A stretch of 64,000 nt of DNA from Spongiactinospora sp. TRM90649 (GTDB taxonomy: Bacteria; Actinomycetota; Actinomycetes; Streptosporangiales; Streptosporangiaceae). Shown here in pieces: positions 35,771-45,478 of the stretch. The position numbers and the translations under genes were made by a program. The notes beneath the pieces are model-generated. The model saw only the letters and a list, made by a program, of their open reading frames with translations. It was not told where the DNA came from and did no database searches. Where the stretch lies: assembly GCF_029382225.1 (NCBI RefSeq), contig NZ_JARLTC010000006.1, positions 337,870-401,869 on the forward strand, in the 5' to 3' direction. The first letter of the stretch is position 1. Every line of letters starts with the position of its first letter.

Positions 35771-38338
35771 TCATTGAGCGGACATGTCGTCCTTGGTGAG
35801 CACCACCCCTGAGGTGCCGTCCACCGTGATCCGCTGGCCGGTCCGCACCACTTCCGTGGCGTGCGCCACGCCGACCGCGGCGGGGATGCCGTACTCCCTG
35901 GCCACCACCGCCCCGTGCGAGTTGGCCCCGCCCATCTCCATCACCAGGCCGCCCGCGGTGAGGAACAGCGGGGTCCAGCCGGGGTCGGTGGACGGGCAGA
36001 CCAGGATCTCGCCCGGCTCCAGGTGCGCGCCGACCGGGTCGAGGACGACCCGCGCGCTGCCCGTCGCCACCCCGGCCGAGGCGGGGGAGCCGGTCAGCGC
36101 GCCGTCCGGCGGGGCGACGGCCACGGCCTCCGGGTCGGTGCCGTCCGACAGCAGCACCCGGGGCACCCGCCGCCTGCCCAGTTCCCGTTCGTATCCCGCT
36201 CTGGCCCGCGCCACCGGCTCCCGCAGGTCGGTGCCATGGCGGACGGCCGACCTGGCCTCGGCCAGGGTCACGAAGAACACGTCGTCCGGCTCGTCGAGCA
36301 GGCCGCGCCCGGCCAGCTCGGCGCCGACCGCCGCGATCTGCTCCCTGGCCGCCGCCAGCGCCGTGATCAGCAGGAACTTCGGCAGCTCGCGCAACCCCAC
36401 GAGGGCGCGGGCCCGGCTCAGCGCGAACCGGACGACCCCTCCGCGCACCCCTCCGGCGCGGGCGGCCAGCTCACCGATCATGCGGGTCGCCTCCGCCGCG
36501 CCCCTGGCGAACACGGCGTCGGGCTCCAGCTCCCGATCCCGCAGGCGCAGGTAGTTGGCGAGCACGCCGAGCACGTGCTCGGGGTCCTCCGACCAGCGGG
36601 GGAGGCCGAGGTCGATCTCGGCGACGGCGCGCCTGCCGTGCCGGCCCAGGAAGGCGGTCAGGCCGGAGGCCAGCGCCTCCGGCAGCTCGCCGTCGCGGCG
36701 CATCGCGGCCAGCCGTTCCGGGGGCGTGCCGAGCAGCGCCGCGCTCGACTCCGGATCGTGCCGCAGCCGGACGGCCAGCGCCCACAGCGCGAGGTCCATC
36801 TCCGTGGTCACGTTGTGCGGCAGGCCGCGCAGCACCGTCTGCACCTCGTCGGAACGGGCCCGGCCGCGCAGCAGCCGCCCGGCCAGCCCGAGCATCGTGA
36901 ACCCGGCGGCGGGCCCCGGCACGACCGCCGGGAACAGCGGGAAGACCGACCCGAGCGCCCGGACGGCGTGGTCCAGCCGCTCGTCGGCCGTGGGCGCGGG
37001 CGGCGGAGCCAGACGTGCCTCCAGCCGGGCGCGGAGCCGGTTCGCGTCGCGGATCGCGTGACGCGGGCGCAGCAGGTAATGGACTGTGCGCAGCGGCATC
37101 CCGCGCCGGAGGGCCAGGCCGCCCGCCCGCCGCAGCAACGGCCGCCACGACCGCCGGTTCACGCTCAGCCGGGGATCGTCCATCAGCCCGCGCAGCACGA
37201 CGGCCGACCTGGCCTCCATGAAGTCGAGCGCGCGTGGCACGACCGCCCGCCCAGGACGGCTCCGCACGGCGGCGGTGGCGTCCACGAACACCCGGTGTCC
37301 CGCCTCGGCGAACACCGGCGGCCCGGCGAGTGGATCGGCGGGCGGCAGCCCGAACAGCGTCGCGACCGAGGAGGCCAGCACCCGCATGGCCGACAGGCCC
37401 ATCGGCGTGATCGGCCGGTTGAGACCCTGTGCGACGGTCACGCAGAAGAACACGCGCAGGCCGTCGCGGCCGTCCGGGATGGGGAAGAGGGTCGTGATCG
37501 GCCGGGACTGGGTCAGCCAGAGGCGGCCCCGCCCGTCGAGCGCCCACTCGATGTCCTGCGGCGCGCCGTAATGCGGTTCCACCTTCGCGCCGAGCGCGGC
37601 CAGTTCCCTGACCCGCGCGTCGTCCAGGCACGGCGGCCCGGAGCCCGCTCCGGGGCGGCGTTCGGACACCGTGCCGGTCGCGGTGTCCACGGCGAAGTGG
37701 TCGGGGTTGACCGACCCGGAGACGACCGCCTCGCCGAGTCCGGACGCGGCGTCGATGACCGCCATGCCGCGCCGCCCGGTGAGCGGGTCGGCGGTGAACA
37801 GCACGCCCGCGACCCGGGCCTGCACCATGTCCTGCACGATGACGGCCAGGCGCACCGAGTCGTGGCCGATCCCGGCGGCCTCGCGGTAGGCCACCGCGCG
37901 GTCGGTCCACAGCGAGGCCCAGCAGCGGCGGATGGCCGCCAGGATCGCCTCGGTGCCCTCGACCTGGAGAAAGGTGTCCTGCTGGCCCGCGAAGCTGGCG
38001 TGCGGCAGGTCCTCGGCGGTCGCCGAGGAGCGCACCGCGACCGGGCCTCCGCCGGGCCGTTCGTCCAGCCGCTCGCGCACGGCCCGCGCCACCTCGGTGG
38101 GGATCTCCGCCGCGAGCAGCCGCTCGCGCGCCCCCGGCGGCCCCTGGACGCCCGCGCTCTCGGCGACCAGGCGATACGCCTCGGTGGTGACGCAGAAGCC
38201 GTCCGGGACGGGAAACCCGGCCCGGAGCAGGACGCCAAGGCTGGCGGCCTTGCCGCCGACCAGTCCCAGTGGATCCGCCACGGTATCGGCCAGGCCGGTG
38301 ACCAGGGGCGGGACGGATGCGGTGCCCTCCATGGACAC
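35771..38338 (-). CDS. PEP-synthase/rifampin-phosphotransferase-like enzyme
   Basis: The 855-residue protein has the PPDK_N ATP-binding domain (about residues 10-300): LVGGKAASLGVLLRAGFPVP, the pattern AVRSSATAEDLPHASFAGQQ and QDIEWALDGRGRLWLTQSRP. A central helical domain (about 310-720) and a C-terminal phosphohistidine swivel domain follow, with GGANSHGAVVAREYGIPAAV supplying the catalytic His. The order and length match rifampin phosphotransferases (Rph), which inactivate rifamycins. The central substrate domain cannot be judged by eye, so generic PEP utilisation remains possible. Confidence 0.75.
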   Translation of the reverse strand: MSMEGTASVPPLVTGLADTVADPLGLVGGKAASLGVLLRAGFPVPDGFCVTTEAYRLVAESAGVQGPPGARERLLAAEIPTEVARAVRERLDERPGGGPVAVRSSATAEDLPHASFAGQQDTFLQVEGTEAILAAIRRCWASLWTDRAVAYREAAGIGHDSVRLAVIVQDMVQARVAGVLFTADPLTGRRGMAVIDAASGLGEAVVSGSVNPDHFAVDTATGTVSERRPGAGSGPPCLDDARVRELAALGAKVEPHYGAPQDIEWALDGRGRLWLTQSRPITTLFPIPDGRDGLRVFFCVTVAQGLNRPITPMGLSAMRVLASSVATLFGLPPADPLAGPPVFAEAGHRVFVDATAAVRSRPGRAVVPRALDFMEARSAVVLRGLMDDPRLSVNRRSWRPLLRRAGGLALRRGMPLRTVHYLLRPRHAIRDANRLRARLEARLAPPPAPTADERLDHAVRALGSVFPLFPAVVPGPAAGFTMLGLAGRLLRGRARSDEVQTVLRGLPHNVTTEMDLALWALAVRLRHDPESSAALLGTPPERLAAMRRDGELPEALASGLTAFLGRHGRRAVAEIDLGLPRWSEDPEHVLGVLANYLRLRDRELEPDAVFARGAAEATRMIGELAARAGGVRGGVVRFALSRARALVGLRELPKFLLITALAAAREQIAAVGAELAGRGLLDEPDDVFFVTLAEARSAVRHGTDLREPVARARAGYERELGRRRVPRVLLSDGTDPEAVAVAPPDGALTGSPASAGVATGSARVVLDPVGAHLEPGEILVCPSTDPGWTPLFLTAGGLVMEMGGANSHGAVVAREYGIPAAVGVAHATEVVRTGQRITVDGTSGVVLTKDDMSAQ

Positions 38339-38392
38339 GACGTTAATCCCGGGGCCACCAGGAAGTCAACAAGTGATGAAATAAGCTCACGC

Positions 38393-39136
38393 TCACGTCA
38401 TGGTCTTGCCGCCGTTCACCGCGATCCGCTGGCCGGTGACGAACCGCGCGGCTGGGGAGGCGAGGTACGCCACCGCCTCGGCCACGTCGGAGGGCTCGCC
38501 CATGTGGCCGAGCGCCACGCCGTTCATGTAGGGGCCGGTGTCGCCGACGACCACCTCGCCGTGCCGCTCCACCGGGATCCAGCCGGGCTCGACGGTGTTG
38601 ACGGTGATCCCGTACGGCCCCAGCTCCCGCGCCCAGGAACGGGTCAGGCCGTGCATCGCCGCCTTGGCCGCCACATAGTGTCCCATCTCCGGATTGCCCA
38701 GGTCGGTCACCTCGCTGCCGACGTTGATGATCCGCCCGTCCCCGGCCGCCCGCATGCCAGGCAGCACCTCCTGCAGAACCAGCAGCGGGGCCTTGACGAA
38801 GAAGCGGAGCTGATCGAGGTGGTCGTTCCAGGTCTGGGACTCCACCGGGATCAGCGGCTGCGGGCCGGTGGCGTTGTTCACCACGACCTCGACCGGGCCG
38901 GCCGTGGCGACGATCTCGGCCATGCCCAGGCGCACCGACTCCTCGTCGGTGATGTCGAATCGGGCGGTGTGCGCGCTGCCCCCCGCGCGGGCGATCCGCC
39001 CGGCCACGGCCGCCGCCCCCCGATCGTCGTGCGCGTAGTTCAGCGCCACGTGGCGCCCGGTGGCGGCCAGCCGTTCGGCGATGGCGGCCCCGAGCCCCCG
39101 TGAGGCCCCGGTCACGAGTACGCACCCCATGGGCAT
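38393..39136 (-). CDS. short-chain dehydrogenase/reductase (FabG-like)
   Basis: The 247-residue Rossmann enzyme has the cofactor motif TGASRGLGAAI (TGxxxGxG), VVNNATG, catalytic Ser in INVGSEV and YVAAK (Tyr/Lys), and PGWIPV after the active site. HDDRG after the second strand suggests NADP(H) or NAD(H) without a clear preference. It is probably a 3-oxoacyl-ACP-reductase-like or sugar-type SDR. It lies 54 bases upstream of the PEP-utilising gene and in the same direction. Confidence 0.9.
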   Translation of the reverse strand: MPMGCVLVTGASRGLGAAIAERLAATGRHVALNYAHDDRGAAAVAGRIARAGGSAHTARFDITDEESVRLGMAEIVATAGPVEVVVNNATGPQPLIPVESQTWNDHLDQLRFFVKAPLLVLQEVLPGMRAAGDGRIINVGSEVTDLGNPEMGHYVAAKAAMHGLTRSWARELGPYGITVNTVEPGWIPVERHGEVVVGDTGPYMNGVALGHMGEPSDVAEAVAYLASPAARFVTGQRIAVNGGKTMT

Positions 39137-39212
39137 GCGCGCCTCCCCTGGCAGAAGGGTTATTACCGGGGCCGACTGTACGACCCGCCGCGACGGGCCC
39201 TTCGGCGGGTGT

Positions 39213-40148
39213 CTAGCGGGCGGCCGCCCTGGCGCGCTTGGCCTCCCGGCGCTCGACGAAGCGCGCCGCCGTGACGTCGAGCTTCTCCAGGAACGAGGCC
39301 AGTTCCTCGCGGGCCTTCTCGCCCTCCGCGCCCAGGTCGGTCTTGTCGAAGACCGCCCACTGGCGCAGCACGGGCATCAGCACGTCGTCGTGGTGCAGTC
39401 GCAGGTCGTAGATGCCCTCATGGGCGATCACCATCGCCCGGCGGGCGAAGCCGGAGAGGTCGGAGCCCGGCATCTGGAAGGTGGTGACGACGTCGGTCAC
39501 CGCCCGCATGGTCTGGTCGGGGTCGAGCTCGAAGGCGGCGGCGAGCAGGTTCCGGTAGAAGAGCATGTGCAGGTTCTCGTCGGCGGCGATCCTGGCGAGC
39601 AGCCGCTCGCAGAGCGGGTCGCCGGTCGCCCTGCCGGTGTTGCGGTGCGAGATCCGGGTGGCCAGCTCCTGGAAGGAGACGTAGGCGAGCTGCTGGAGCA
39701 TGGTGCCGTACTCGGTGGTGAACCCGGCGTTCATGTGCGCCATCCGCTCGCGCTCCAGCGCGACCGGGTCGACCGCCCTGGTGACGGTCAGGTAGTCGCG
39801 CAACGCGGTGCCGTGGCGGTCTTCCTCGGCGGTCCAGCGGTGCACCCACGTGCCCCACGCGCCGTCCCTGCCGAAGGTGGTGGCTATCTCATGGTGATAA
39901 CTGGGGAGGTTGTCCTCGGTCAGCAAATTGACGATGAGCGACACCCGTGCGGCCTCCGGCAGTTTGGAGTCGGCCTCCGTCCACGCCTCTCCGCCCATGA
40001 GGCCGTCGAAGTCGCGTCCCTGGCTCCACGGGATGTACTCGTGGGGGAACCACTCCTTGGCGACACCGAGGTGTCTGTCCAGCTCCCCGGCCACGACCGG
40101 CTCCAGCTCATGCAGCAGCTCGGTCTGGGTCCACTGACGCATACCCAC
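39213..40148 (-). CDS. acyl-ACP desaturase (ferritin-like di-iron)
   Basis: The 311-residue soluble di-iron enzyme has metal-ligand segments LLTEDNLPSYHHEI and ADENLHMLFYR (ExxH pairs) plus WTAEEDRHGTALRDY and SFQELATRISHRNTG between them. It introduces a double bond into acyl-ACP, using O2 and reduced ferredoxin, for membrane lipids or mycobacterial-type fatty acids. Its start is followed by a second ATG two codons later. The 102 bases upstream probably contain its promoter. Confidence 0.92.
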   Translation of the reverse strand: MGMRQWTQTELLHELEPVVAGELDRHLGVAKEWFPHEYIPWSQGRDFDGLMGGEAWTEADSKLPEAARVSLIVNLLTEDNLPSYHHEIATTFGRDGAWGTWVHRWTAEEDRHGTALRDYLTVTRAVDPVALERERMAHMNAGFTTEYGTMLQQLAYVSFQELATRISHRNTGRATGDPLCERLLARIAADENLHMLFYRNLLAAAFELDPDQTMRAVTDVVTTFQMPGSDLSGFARRAMVIAHEGIYDLRLHHDDVLMPVLRQWAVFDKTDLGAEGEKAREELASFLEKLDVTAARFVERREAKRARAAAR

Positions 40149-40250
40149 TCCCTATTACGATCTACGAGAACCGCAACCTACGTTACCGTAACCTTGCGTG
40201 GGCTCCCATTTGCCCCGGTTTGTCGGCAGGGGCGGCAGTGGGGATGCGGC

Positions 40251-40934
40251 TCAAGGGAGGGACGGGGACCTCGTGTCCGTCAGGCGGGGTATCGCGGTGG
40301 CGACCAGGAAGAGGATCACCATGCCGCTGATCAGCAGCAGGCGCTGGAGCAGGCCGTAGTACGCGGAGCCGTTCACGAGGTCGGACACGAAGGACCCGGG
40401 GTGCGCGCTCAGGAACGCCACCAGGAGGCCCGTGGACCACACGGCGGCCACCCGGAGGCGGCGCAGGCCGTCGTCGCCTCTGGCGAGCATCCAGGCCGCG
40501 CAGGGCAGGCCCGTGAAGACGACCGCCGCCGACCAGCGGTGGATCTCCCCGCCCATCGAGGTGACGCCGGGCGTCGGGTCGGTGGGGAAGATGGCGGCGA
40601 GCACCAGGCCGAGGGCGCCGAACGTGAGCAGCACGCGCGTGGCGGCGCTGCGCGCGGGCGCGATCTGGGCCAGGCCGTACGTGCTCCACAGGCAGCTCAT
40701 CGCGAGCGCGAGCGTGCCCAGCAGGATCGCGCCCCTGGTGGCGTCGTTCAGCGCGTAGTCGCTGATCAGCCCGCGCAGCGGGCTGACGCCGACGCCGGGC
40801 GTCAGGTGGGCGTGGACCATCGCCGCCAGCGCGAGCGCCGGGCCCGCGGCGGCCGGCCACGCCCAGATCCGCGTCGCGGAGTCCCGCGCCGCCACCCTCG
40901 CCGGATTGGCGGAGGAGGTGGGCAGCGCGCTCAT
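40251..40934 (-). CDS. DUF998 family membrane protein
   Basis: The 227-residue protein has six hydrophobic helices. Family traits are SPLRGLISDYALNDATRGAI, the stretch AIFPTDPTPGVTSMGGEIHR and YYGLLQRLLLISGM. The function is not known. It overlaps the glycosyltransferase stop by 4 bases (ATGA) and is the last gene of a three-gene operon. Confidence 0.82.
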   Translation of the reverse strand: MSALPTSSANPARVAARDSATRIWAWPAAAGPALALAAMVHAHLTPGVGVSPLRGLISDYALNDATRGAILLGTLALAMSCLWSTYGLAQIAPARSAATRVLLTFGALGLVLAAIFPTDPTPGVTSMGGEIHRWSAAVVFTGLPCAAWMLARGDDGLRRLRVAAVWSTGLLVAFLSAHPGSFVSDLVNGSAYYGLLQRLLLISGMVILFLVATAIPRLTDTRSPSLP

Positions 40935-42187
40935 CGGGCCACACTCGCGTAGATCTCCTCGAACCTGGCCAGCGAGCTCTGGTGGTCGTGGGTCAGCGCG
41001 ATCTTCCGGCTGGTACGGCCCAGCGCCGCCCGCAGCGGGTCGTCGGTGAGGATCCGGGTCAGGTGCCCGCCCAGCTCGCGGACGTCGCCCGGCTGGAACA
41101 GGAAGCCGTTCTCACCGGGGACGGCCAGGTGCGGCAGGGCCATGGCGTCGGCCGCCACCACGGGCAGGGCGGTCGCCATCGCTTCCAGCGTCGCGATGCT
41201 CTGCAGCTCGGCGATGCTCGGCATGGCGAAGACGTCGGCCGCCGCGAACACCCGGGGCATCGACTGGTCGGGCACGAAGCCGAGGAAGTGCACCCGCTCG
41301 CCGACGCCGATCCGGGCCGCGAGGTGTTCGAGGTGGTCGCGGCGGACGCCCCGGCCCACCAGGGCGATCTGGGCGTCGGTGACGTTGAGCACGAACGGCA
41401 GCGCCCTGATCAGGTCGTCGAGCCGCTTCTCCTCGTCCAGGCGGCCGACGAACAGGATCGTGGGCCGCTCCGGCAGCCCGAACAGCCGCCTGGCCCAGGA
41501 CTTCGGCTCGGCGAACGGGTGGAACCTGTCCAGGTCGATGCCGCACGACACCGGCTCCACGCTCCCGGTGAACCCCTGCCCGGCCAGCAGCTCCGCCGCG
41601 ATCCTGGTCGGCGTCGTCACGTGGTCGACCCGGGAGAAGACCCGGTTGAAGTCGCGCCAGGCGATCCGGCCCACCCGGTCGCGCAGCCCGCCGGGGATGT
41701 GCGCGAACTGGAAGAGGTTGTCCGGCATGAAGTGGTTCGTCGCCACGATGGGCACCCCGGCGCGGCGGGCGGCCGAGATCGCCGCCCTGCCCACCACGAA
41801 GTGGCCCTGGGCGTGCACGACGTCGGGGGCCAGCTCGGTGATCAGCCGGTCCAGGCGCTGCGGCAGCGAGACGCGCATGGTGGGGTGGACCGGCAGCGGC
41901 GCCGACCGCAGCCGGTGCTCGGCGGTGCCGTCCACGAGCCGGGTGTCCGCGCGCCCGCTCTCCGACGCGCACGCGACGTGGACCTCGTTGCCCCGTGCGG
42001 CCAGGCCGGTGGCCAGCCGGTGCGTGAAGTAGGACGTGCCGTTGACGTCGGGCGGGTAGGTGTCCGTCGCGATCAGCACCCGCAGCGGGCGTGTGGGCAG
42101 CGGCGAGACCTCGGCGGCGCGTGCGGGGTGGGGCGCCGAGGCGGCGTTCGGCTCGGCGGGCAAGGGCAGGACCATCAAGGGCTCCAT
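40931..42187 (-). CDS. family-4 glycosyltransferase (PimB/alpha-mannosyltransferase-like)
   Basis: The 418-residue GT-B enzyme has an N-terminal Rossmann half with VLIATDTYPPDVNGTSYFTH and VVHAQGHFVVGRAA. The C-terminal half has ILFVGRLDEEKRLDDLIRAL and the donor-binding EX7E region, SIAELQSIATLEAMATALPV. These are typical of retaining mannosyl/glucosyltransferases acting on phosphatidylinositol or diacylglycerol. The substrate is inferred only from family resemblance. It is 3 bases from the upstream EamA gene and overlaps the DUF998 gene. Confidence 0.87.
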   Translation of the reverse strand: MEPLMVLPLPAEPNAASAPHPARAAEVSPLPTRPLRVLIATDTYPPDVNGTSYFTHRLATGLAARGNEVHVACASESGRADTRLVDGTAEHRLRSAPLPVHPTMRVSLPQRLDRLITELAPDVVHAQGHFVVGRAAISAARRAGVPIVATNHFMPDNLFQFAHIPGGLRDRVGRIAWRDFNRVFSRVDHVTTPTRIAAELLAGQGFTGSVEPVSCGIDLDRFHPFAEPKSWARRLFGLPERPTILFVGRLDEEKRLDDLIRALPFVLNVTDAQIALVGRGVRRDHLEHLAARIGVGERVHFLGFVPDQSMPRVFAAADVFAMPSIAELQSIATLEAMATALPVVAADAMALPHLAVPGENGFLFQPGDVRELGGHLTRILTDDPLRAALGRTSRKIALTHDHQSSLARFEEIYASVAR

Positions 42188-42190
42188 GGT

Positions 42191-43000
42191 TCAGTGGGAC
42201 AGCGGTGTGGTGCGTGCCAGGGCGAACGTGCCTATCCCGGCGAGCGCCGCGGCGGCGACCGCGACGGCGGCGCCGCCCGGTCCGGCCGGGAGGGGCTCGC
42301 CGAGGAGCAGGGCTCCGAACACCACGGCGGTGAGCGGGTCGGTCACCTGCAGCGAGGCGAAGGACACCCCGAAGTGGCCGACCGAATAGGCGCGTTGCAG
42401 GAGCATCAGCGCGAGGATCGCGGGCAGCGGGATCAGCGCGATCAGCCAGAACTCCCAGGTTCCCTGCACCAGGACCCGGGTGAGCGTGGCGGTCGCGCCG
42501 TACAGGACCCCCGACCCGGCGGCGAGCAGGCTCGCGCGCAGGGACGGCGTGGCCGTGCGGGAACCGGCCCACAGGACCAGAGCCGCGATCCCGGCGACCG
42601 ACAGCAGCGTGAAGGTCCCCTTGCCCGTGAGCGTCGGGGTGTCCCACGCCGGGGGCACGATCAGCACCAGGCCGATCAGCCCGGCGCTCACCGTCGCGGC
42701 GGCGGTGAGCTCGGCCCTGGCCGGCCTGCGGCCGATCAGAGCGGCCGAGATGGGCAGCGCGAACAGCAGGCTGGCCACCCCCATCGGCTGCACCACGGTG
42801 AGCGGCCCGAGCGTGAGCGCGACGATGTGCAACGCGCCACCGGTGGTGATCGACAGGCCGCCGAGCAACCACCGGGGACGGCGGGCGAGCCGCAGCAGAC
42901 CGACCTCCGCCGTACGGACGGCTTCGAGCTGTTGCAGCGCGGCGCCGAGTGCGAAGAACAGGGCGCCCAGCAAGGCAACGCCGGCGGCGACCACAGTCAT
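42191..43000 (-). CDS. EamA/DMT-superfamily membrane transporter
   Basis: The 269-residue protein has nine or ten helices: ALLGALFFALGAALQQLEAV, LTLGPLTVVQPMGVASLLFA, the C-terminal FASLQVTDPLTAVVFGALLL and LLGEPLP. The LGxxxQPxGV/LxxT pattern matches the DMT group of putative metabolite exporters. It is first in the operon with the glycosyltransferase and may move a lipid-linked or small substrate. Upstream are 263 bases to the DedA gene in which I see several short GC dyads but no gene. Confidence 0.8.
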   Translation of the reverse strand: MTVVAAGVALLGALFFALGAALQQLEAVRTAEVGLLRLARRPRWLLGGLSITTGGALHIVALTLGPLTVVQPMGVASLLFALPISAALIGRRPARAELTAAATVSAGLIGLVLIVPPAWDTPTLTGKGTFTLLSVAGIAALVLWAGSRTATPSLRASLLAAGSGVLYGATATLTRVLVQGTWEFWLIALIPLPAILALMLLQRAYSVGHFGVSFASLQVTDPLTAVVFGALLLGEPLPAGPGGAAVAVAAAALAGIGTFALARTTPLSH

Positions 43001-43263
43001 TGCGCACTCCTTTCACCTGCATGAAGACATGGCGAGATGGCCGGGACGCCTCCCATGGGCGTCCGGTTACGAACATTTGGCAGACTTGCCGTCAGCGAGC
43101 CGGTCAAGAACCGGTTCGGACATACAGCGGAACGGGCCTGATGTCAGCGTCTCCGGTCAACGCGTTCCGGAGCCATAGGGGACATCCCTGAAAGCCCTGG
43201 GAGATCCCTGAGAGACCGCCTCGGGGACACCTGGGACCCCTGATGCGTCCCGGGGGTGCGAGG

Positions 43264-43917
43264 TCAGTTCCGGGGGACGGCCGGCTCGTTCTCGGGCTCG
43301 CCCGGCAGCGCCGCGGCGGCGGCGGAACGCTTACGGACGAATCGGACGGTCTCCACGACGAGCGTGATCGTCAGCGCGATGCCCAGTCCCAGCAGGAGCC
43401 CCTTGAACGGGTCGTTCTCGAAGGCCATGCCGCCCAGGTAGCCGATCAGCACGGAGTAGATCGCCCAGGACCCGGCGGCCAGGGTGTCGAAGAACGAGAA
43501 CGAGCGCAGGGGGTAGTTCACCGCGCCCATGGTGATGGTGGTGGCGGTGCGCCCGCCGGGGATGTAGCGGGCCACGACGAGCACCAGCCCGCCCCGCTCC
43601 TCCAGCGCGCGTCGTGCCCACTCGAACGCCTTGGCGCGCGCCGTGCCAGGTCGCAGCTTCGCGCACAGGCGTGCCCCGCCTGTTCGACCGATCAGATAGG
43701 ACACGTGGTCGCCGCAGAACGCGCCCAGCATGGCCGCGACCGCCACCCCGAAGACGTTGGGCTCGCCGGACGCGGCGAACACGGCCGCGGTGATCACCGC
43801 CGTCTCGCTCGGCACCACGGGGAAGAAGCCGTCGATCAACGCCACGGTGAACAGCGCGACGTAGACCCAGGGCGAGGTCATCGCCTGGTGCAGGAATTCG
43901 AGGATGGCATCAGTCAT
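43264..43917 (-). CDS. DedA-family (SNARE-associated-type) membrane protein
   Basis: The 217-residue protein shows the DedA signatures: FFPVVPSETAVITAAV, the pattern MLGAFCGDHVSYLIGRTGG and VLVVARYIPGGRTATTITMG. DedA proteins act as undecaprenyl-phosphate or phospholipid flippases in the cytoplasmic membrane. ATG 43917 begins just before the first helix; an upstream start at 43968 lacks support. Confidence 0.92.
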   Translation of the reverse strand: MTDAILEFLHQAMTSPWVYVALFTVALIDGFFPVVPSETAVITAAVFAASGEPNVFGVAVAAMLGAFCGDHVSYLIGRTGGARLCAKLRPGTARAKAFEWARRALEERGGLVLVVARYIPGGRTATTITMGAVNYPLRSFSFFDTLAAGSWAIYSVLIGYLGGMAFENDPFKGLLLGLGIALTITLVVETVRFVRKRSAAAAALPGEPENEPAVPRN

Positions 43918-43991
43918 GATCAGTAAGGTCTCCGGGTCGTGGGCGGGAACGGGCGCCACTAGAACCATCGCGCCGCCCGGCTCTCCGAGGC

Positions 43992-44033
43992 CATCGGGGA
44001 TTGCCCCCTAAAGGAGGGGCGACATCCCCGATG
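43992..44033 (-). terminator. stem-loop downstream of the VC0807-like gene
   Basis: CATCGGGGAT (43992-44001) pairs perfectly with ATCCCCGATG (44024-44033), and GCCCC/GGGGC extends the structure inside. For transcripts running leftward from 44841 it lies 120 bases after the stop. It may also fold in the DedA leader. No T-run is seen. Confidence 0.6.
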
Positions 44034-44154
44034 CCGGATCAGGGAGCCCCTGAGCAAGACGCTACGGAACGACCCCGTGCGGCCGCATCGGACGAACGTC
44101 CGCCGGATCGAGCGGGAACCTGCGACTTTCGGATGACCGGGAGGGGGCGGGAGA

Positions 44155-44841
44155 CTACGCGGGGATCGCGGCCTTCGCGTGCGACTCGTGGTTGAGGCGG
44201 CGCAGCAGGCGCCGGAAGGCCCACACGGAGATGCCGATCGCGGTGCCGCTGATCAGCGCGACGATCGCGGTGCGCACCAGCAGGTAGTCGCCGACGGACT
44301 GCTCAAGGGAGCGGCCGATCGACTGCCCGATCGACTGGTGGAGCAGGAGCCAGATGCTGACCGTGGAGTTGGCCAGCAGCACGAAGGCCCACAGGAGCGT
44401 GATCCGCGCGAAGAACCGGCGCACCCGTTCGTGCTTCAGCACGGCGGAGGGCAGGTGGATGTAGTCGAGGGTGAGCTTCTGCACCAGCGGCCGGCGCAGC
44501 CGCACCGAGGCGAGGAAGACCAGGCTGATGCAGATGGTGCCGGCCTCGGGCTGCAGGAAGTAGACGACCGGGCTGCCGGTCCACAGGGCGAGCAGCGCCC
44601 TGGCGGTGATCGCGATGGCCGCCACGATCATGGTCGCGGGCACCCGCTGACGGCGGATCAGCCGCCACACCACCCCGCCGTACACCCACGCGGTCGCGGC
44701 GGCCAGCGCGCCGTTGAAGCCCAGCACCGCCAGCGCGGCGTAGAAGACGGCCAGTGGCGCGACGACGCCTTCGAGCAGCTTGGGGACCGCCTGTCTGACC
44801 AGCGACGTGAGGCGGGGGAGGGTGACGTGGGGGTGACTCAA
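44155..44841 (-). CDS. polytopic membrane protein (VC0807-like)
   Basis: The 228-residue protein has about six helices. The sequence from VAPLAVFYAALAVLGFNGA through SPVVYFLQPEAGTICISLVF to RFFARITLLWAFVLLANST is typical of a family of uncharacterised membrane proteins related to intracellular septation/VC0807 proteins. No catalytic residues stand out. The 258 bases to the next gene on the right contain the dyad ATAACGTTAT (44945-44954) and A+T-rich DNA, probably promoters. Confidence 0.65.
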   Translation of the reverse strand: MSHPHVTLPRLTSLVRQAVPKLLEGVVAPLAVFYAALAVLGFNGALAAATAWVYGGVVWRLIRRQRVPATMIVAAIAITARALLALWTGSPVVYFLQPEAGTICISLVFLASVRLRRPLVQKLTLDYIHLPSAVLKHERVRRFFARITLLWAFVLLANSTVSIWLLLHQSIGQSIGRSLEQSVGDYLLVRTAIVALISGTAIGISVWAFRRLLRRLNHESHAKAAIPA

Positions 44842-45099
44842 CTTGGCTCCGTAGGTCGGCCGCGCGCCGGCGGAGTGGGCCCGGCGACTACCCGGAACGC
44901 CGACGATCAGGCGTCAGGGAATGTCTCGCAGGGGTTACGGCAGGATAACGTTATAGCTCACGGAAGGCGTCGGTGGCCAACGGTACCTGACGGGCGCGAG
45001 CGGTTGGTCACATCTCCGAAAACCCACGCAGCTCTAGGCAAAAGTGCTAATTCGCTGGACCTATAACGGTTCGGAAACAGAAGCTTTCCGGATGGCCAA

Positions 45100-45459
45100 G
45101 TGTCCGAGACCATCGGAGACATGGCGGTGCTCGCTAGTGCCGGCGGCACGGCGTCCGAGTTCGCGGCGTTCGTGGCCGCGCAGCTCACCGCGTGGCCGGA
45201 TCTCGTGCCGCGGCGCAAGCGCCGGAGGCTGGAGTTCCGGGCGGGCGGCGTCCGAATCGTGCGCATGACCCCCGACGGCACCGCCGAACTGCTGCTGACC
45301 GAATCCGTGATCGAGCGCATGGCGCCGGTGCTCGCCGACTGTGCGCAGGTCGTCACGGGAGGGCGTCCAGGCTGGGTGAGCATCCGGATCGCGGGCCGGG
45401 CCGACGCCGAGCTGTTCCTCTCATTGGTGAGCGTGGCGATCAAGGCCAACGCCGCCTGA
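45100..45459 (+). CDS. DUF5519 (luciferase-associated domain) protein
   Basis: The 119-residue protein has the domain core RRLEFRAGGVRIVRMTPDGT, ELLLTESVIERM and GRPGWVSIRI. It resembles small proteins annotated as luciferase family or DUF5519, whose role is unknown. The start is either GTG 45100 or ATG 45121; neither has an ideal ribosome-binding site. It is convergent with the LysE gene. Confidence 0.65.
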   Translation: MSETIGDMAVLASAGGTASEFAAFVAAQLTAWPDLVPRRKRRRLEFRAGGVRIVRMTPDGTAELLLTESVIERMAPVLADCAQVVTGGRPGWVSIRIAGRADAELFLSLVSVAIKANAA

Positions 45460-45478
45460 GCCCGGCCGGGCTCGGGCG

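Noticed and set aside
35861..39103. 1080-codon open frame on the plus strand
   Set aside because: It lies antisense to the clear PEP-utilising and SDR genes, has no recognisable motif and a Gln/Arg/Gly-rich composition typical of GC-rich shadow frames.
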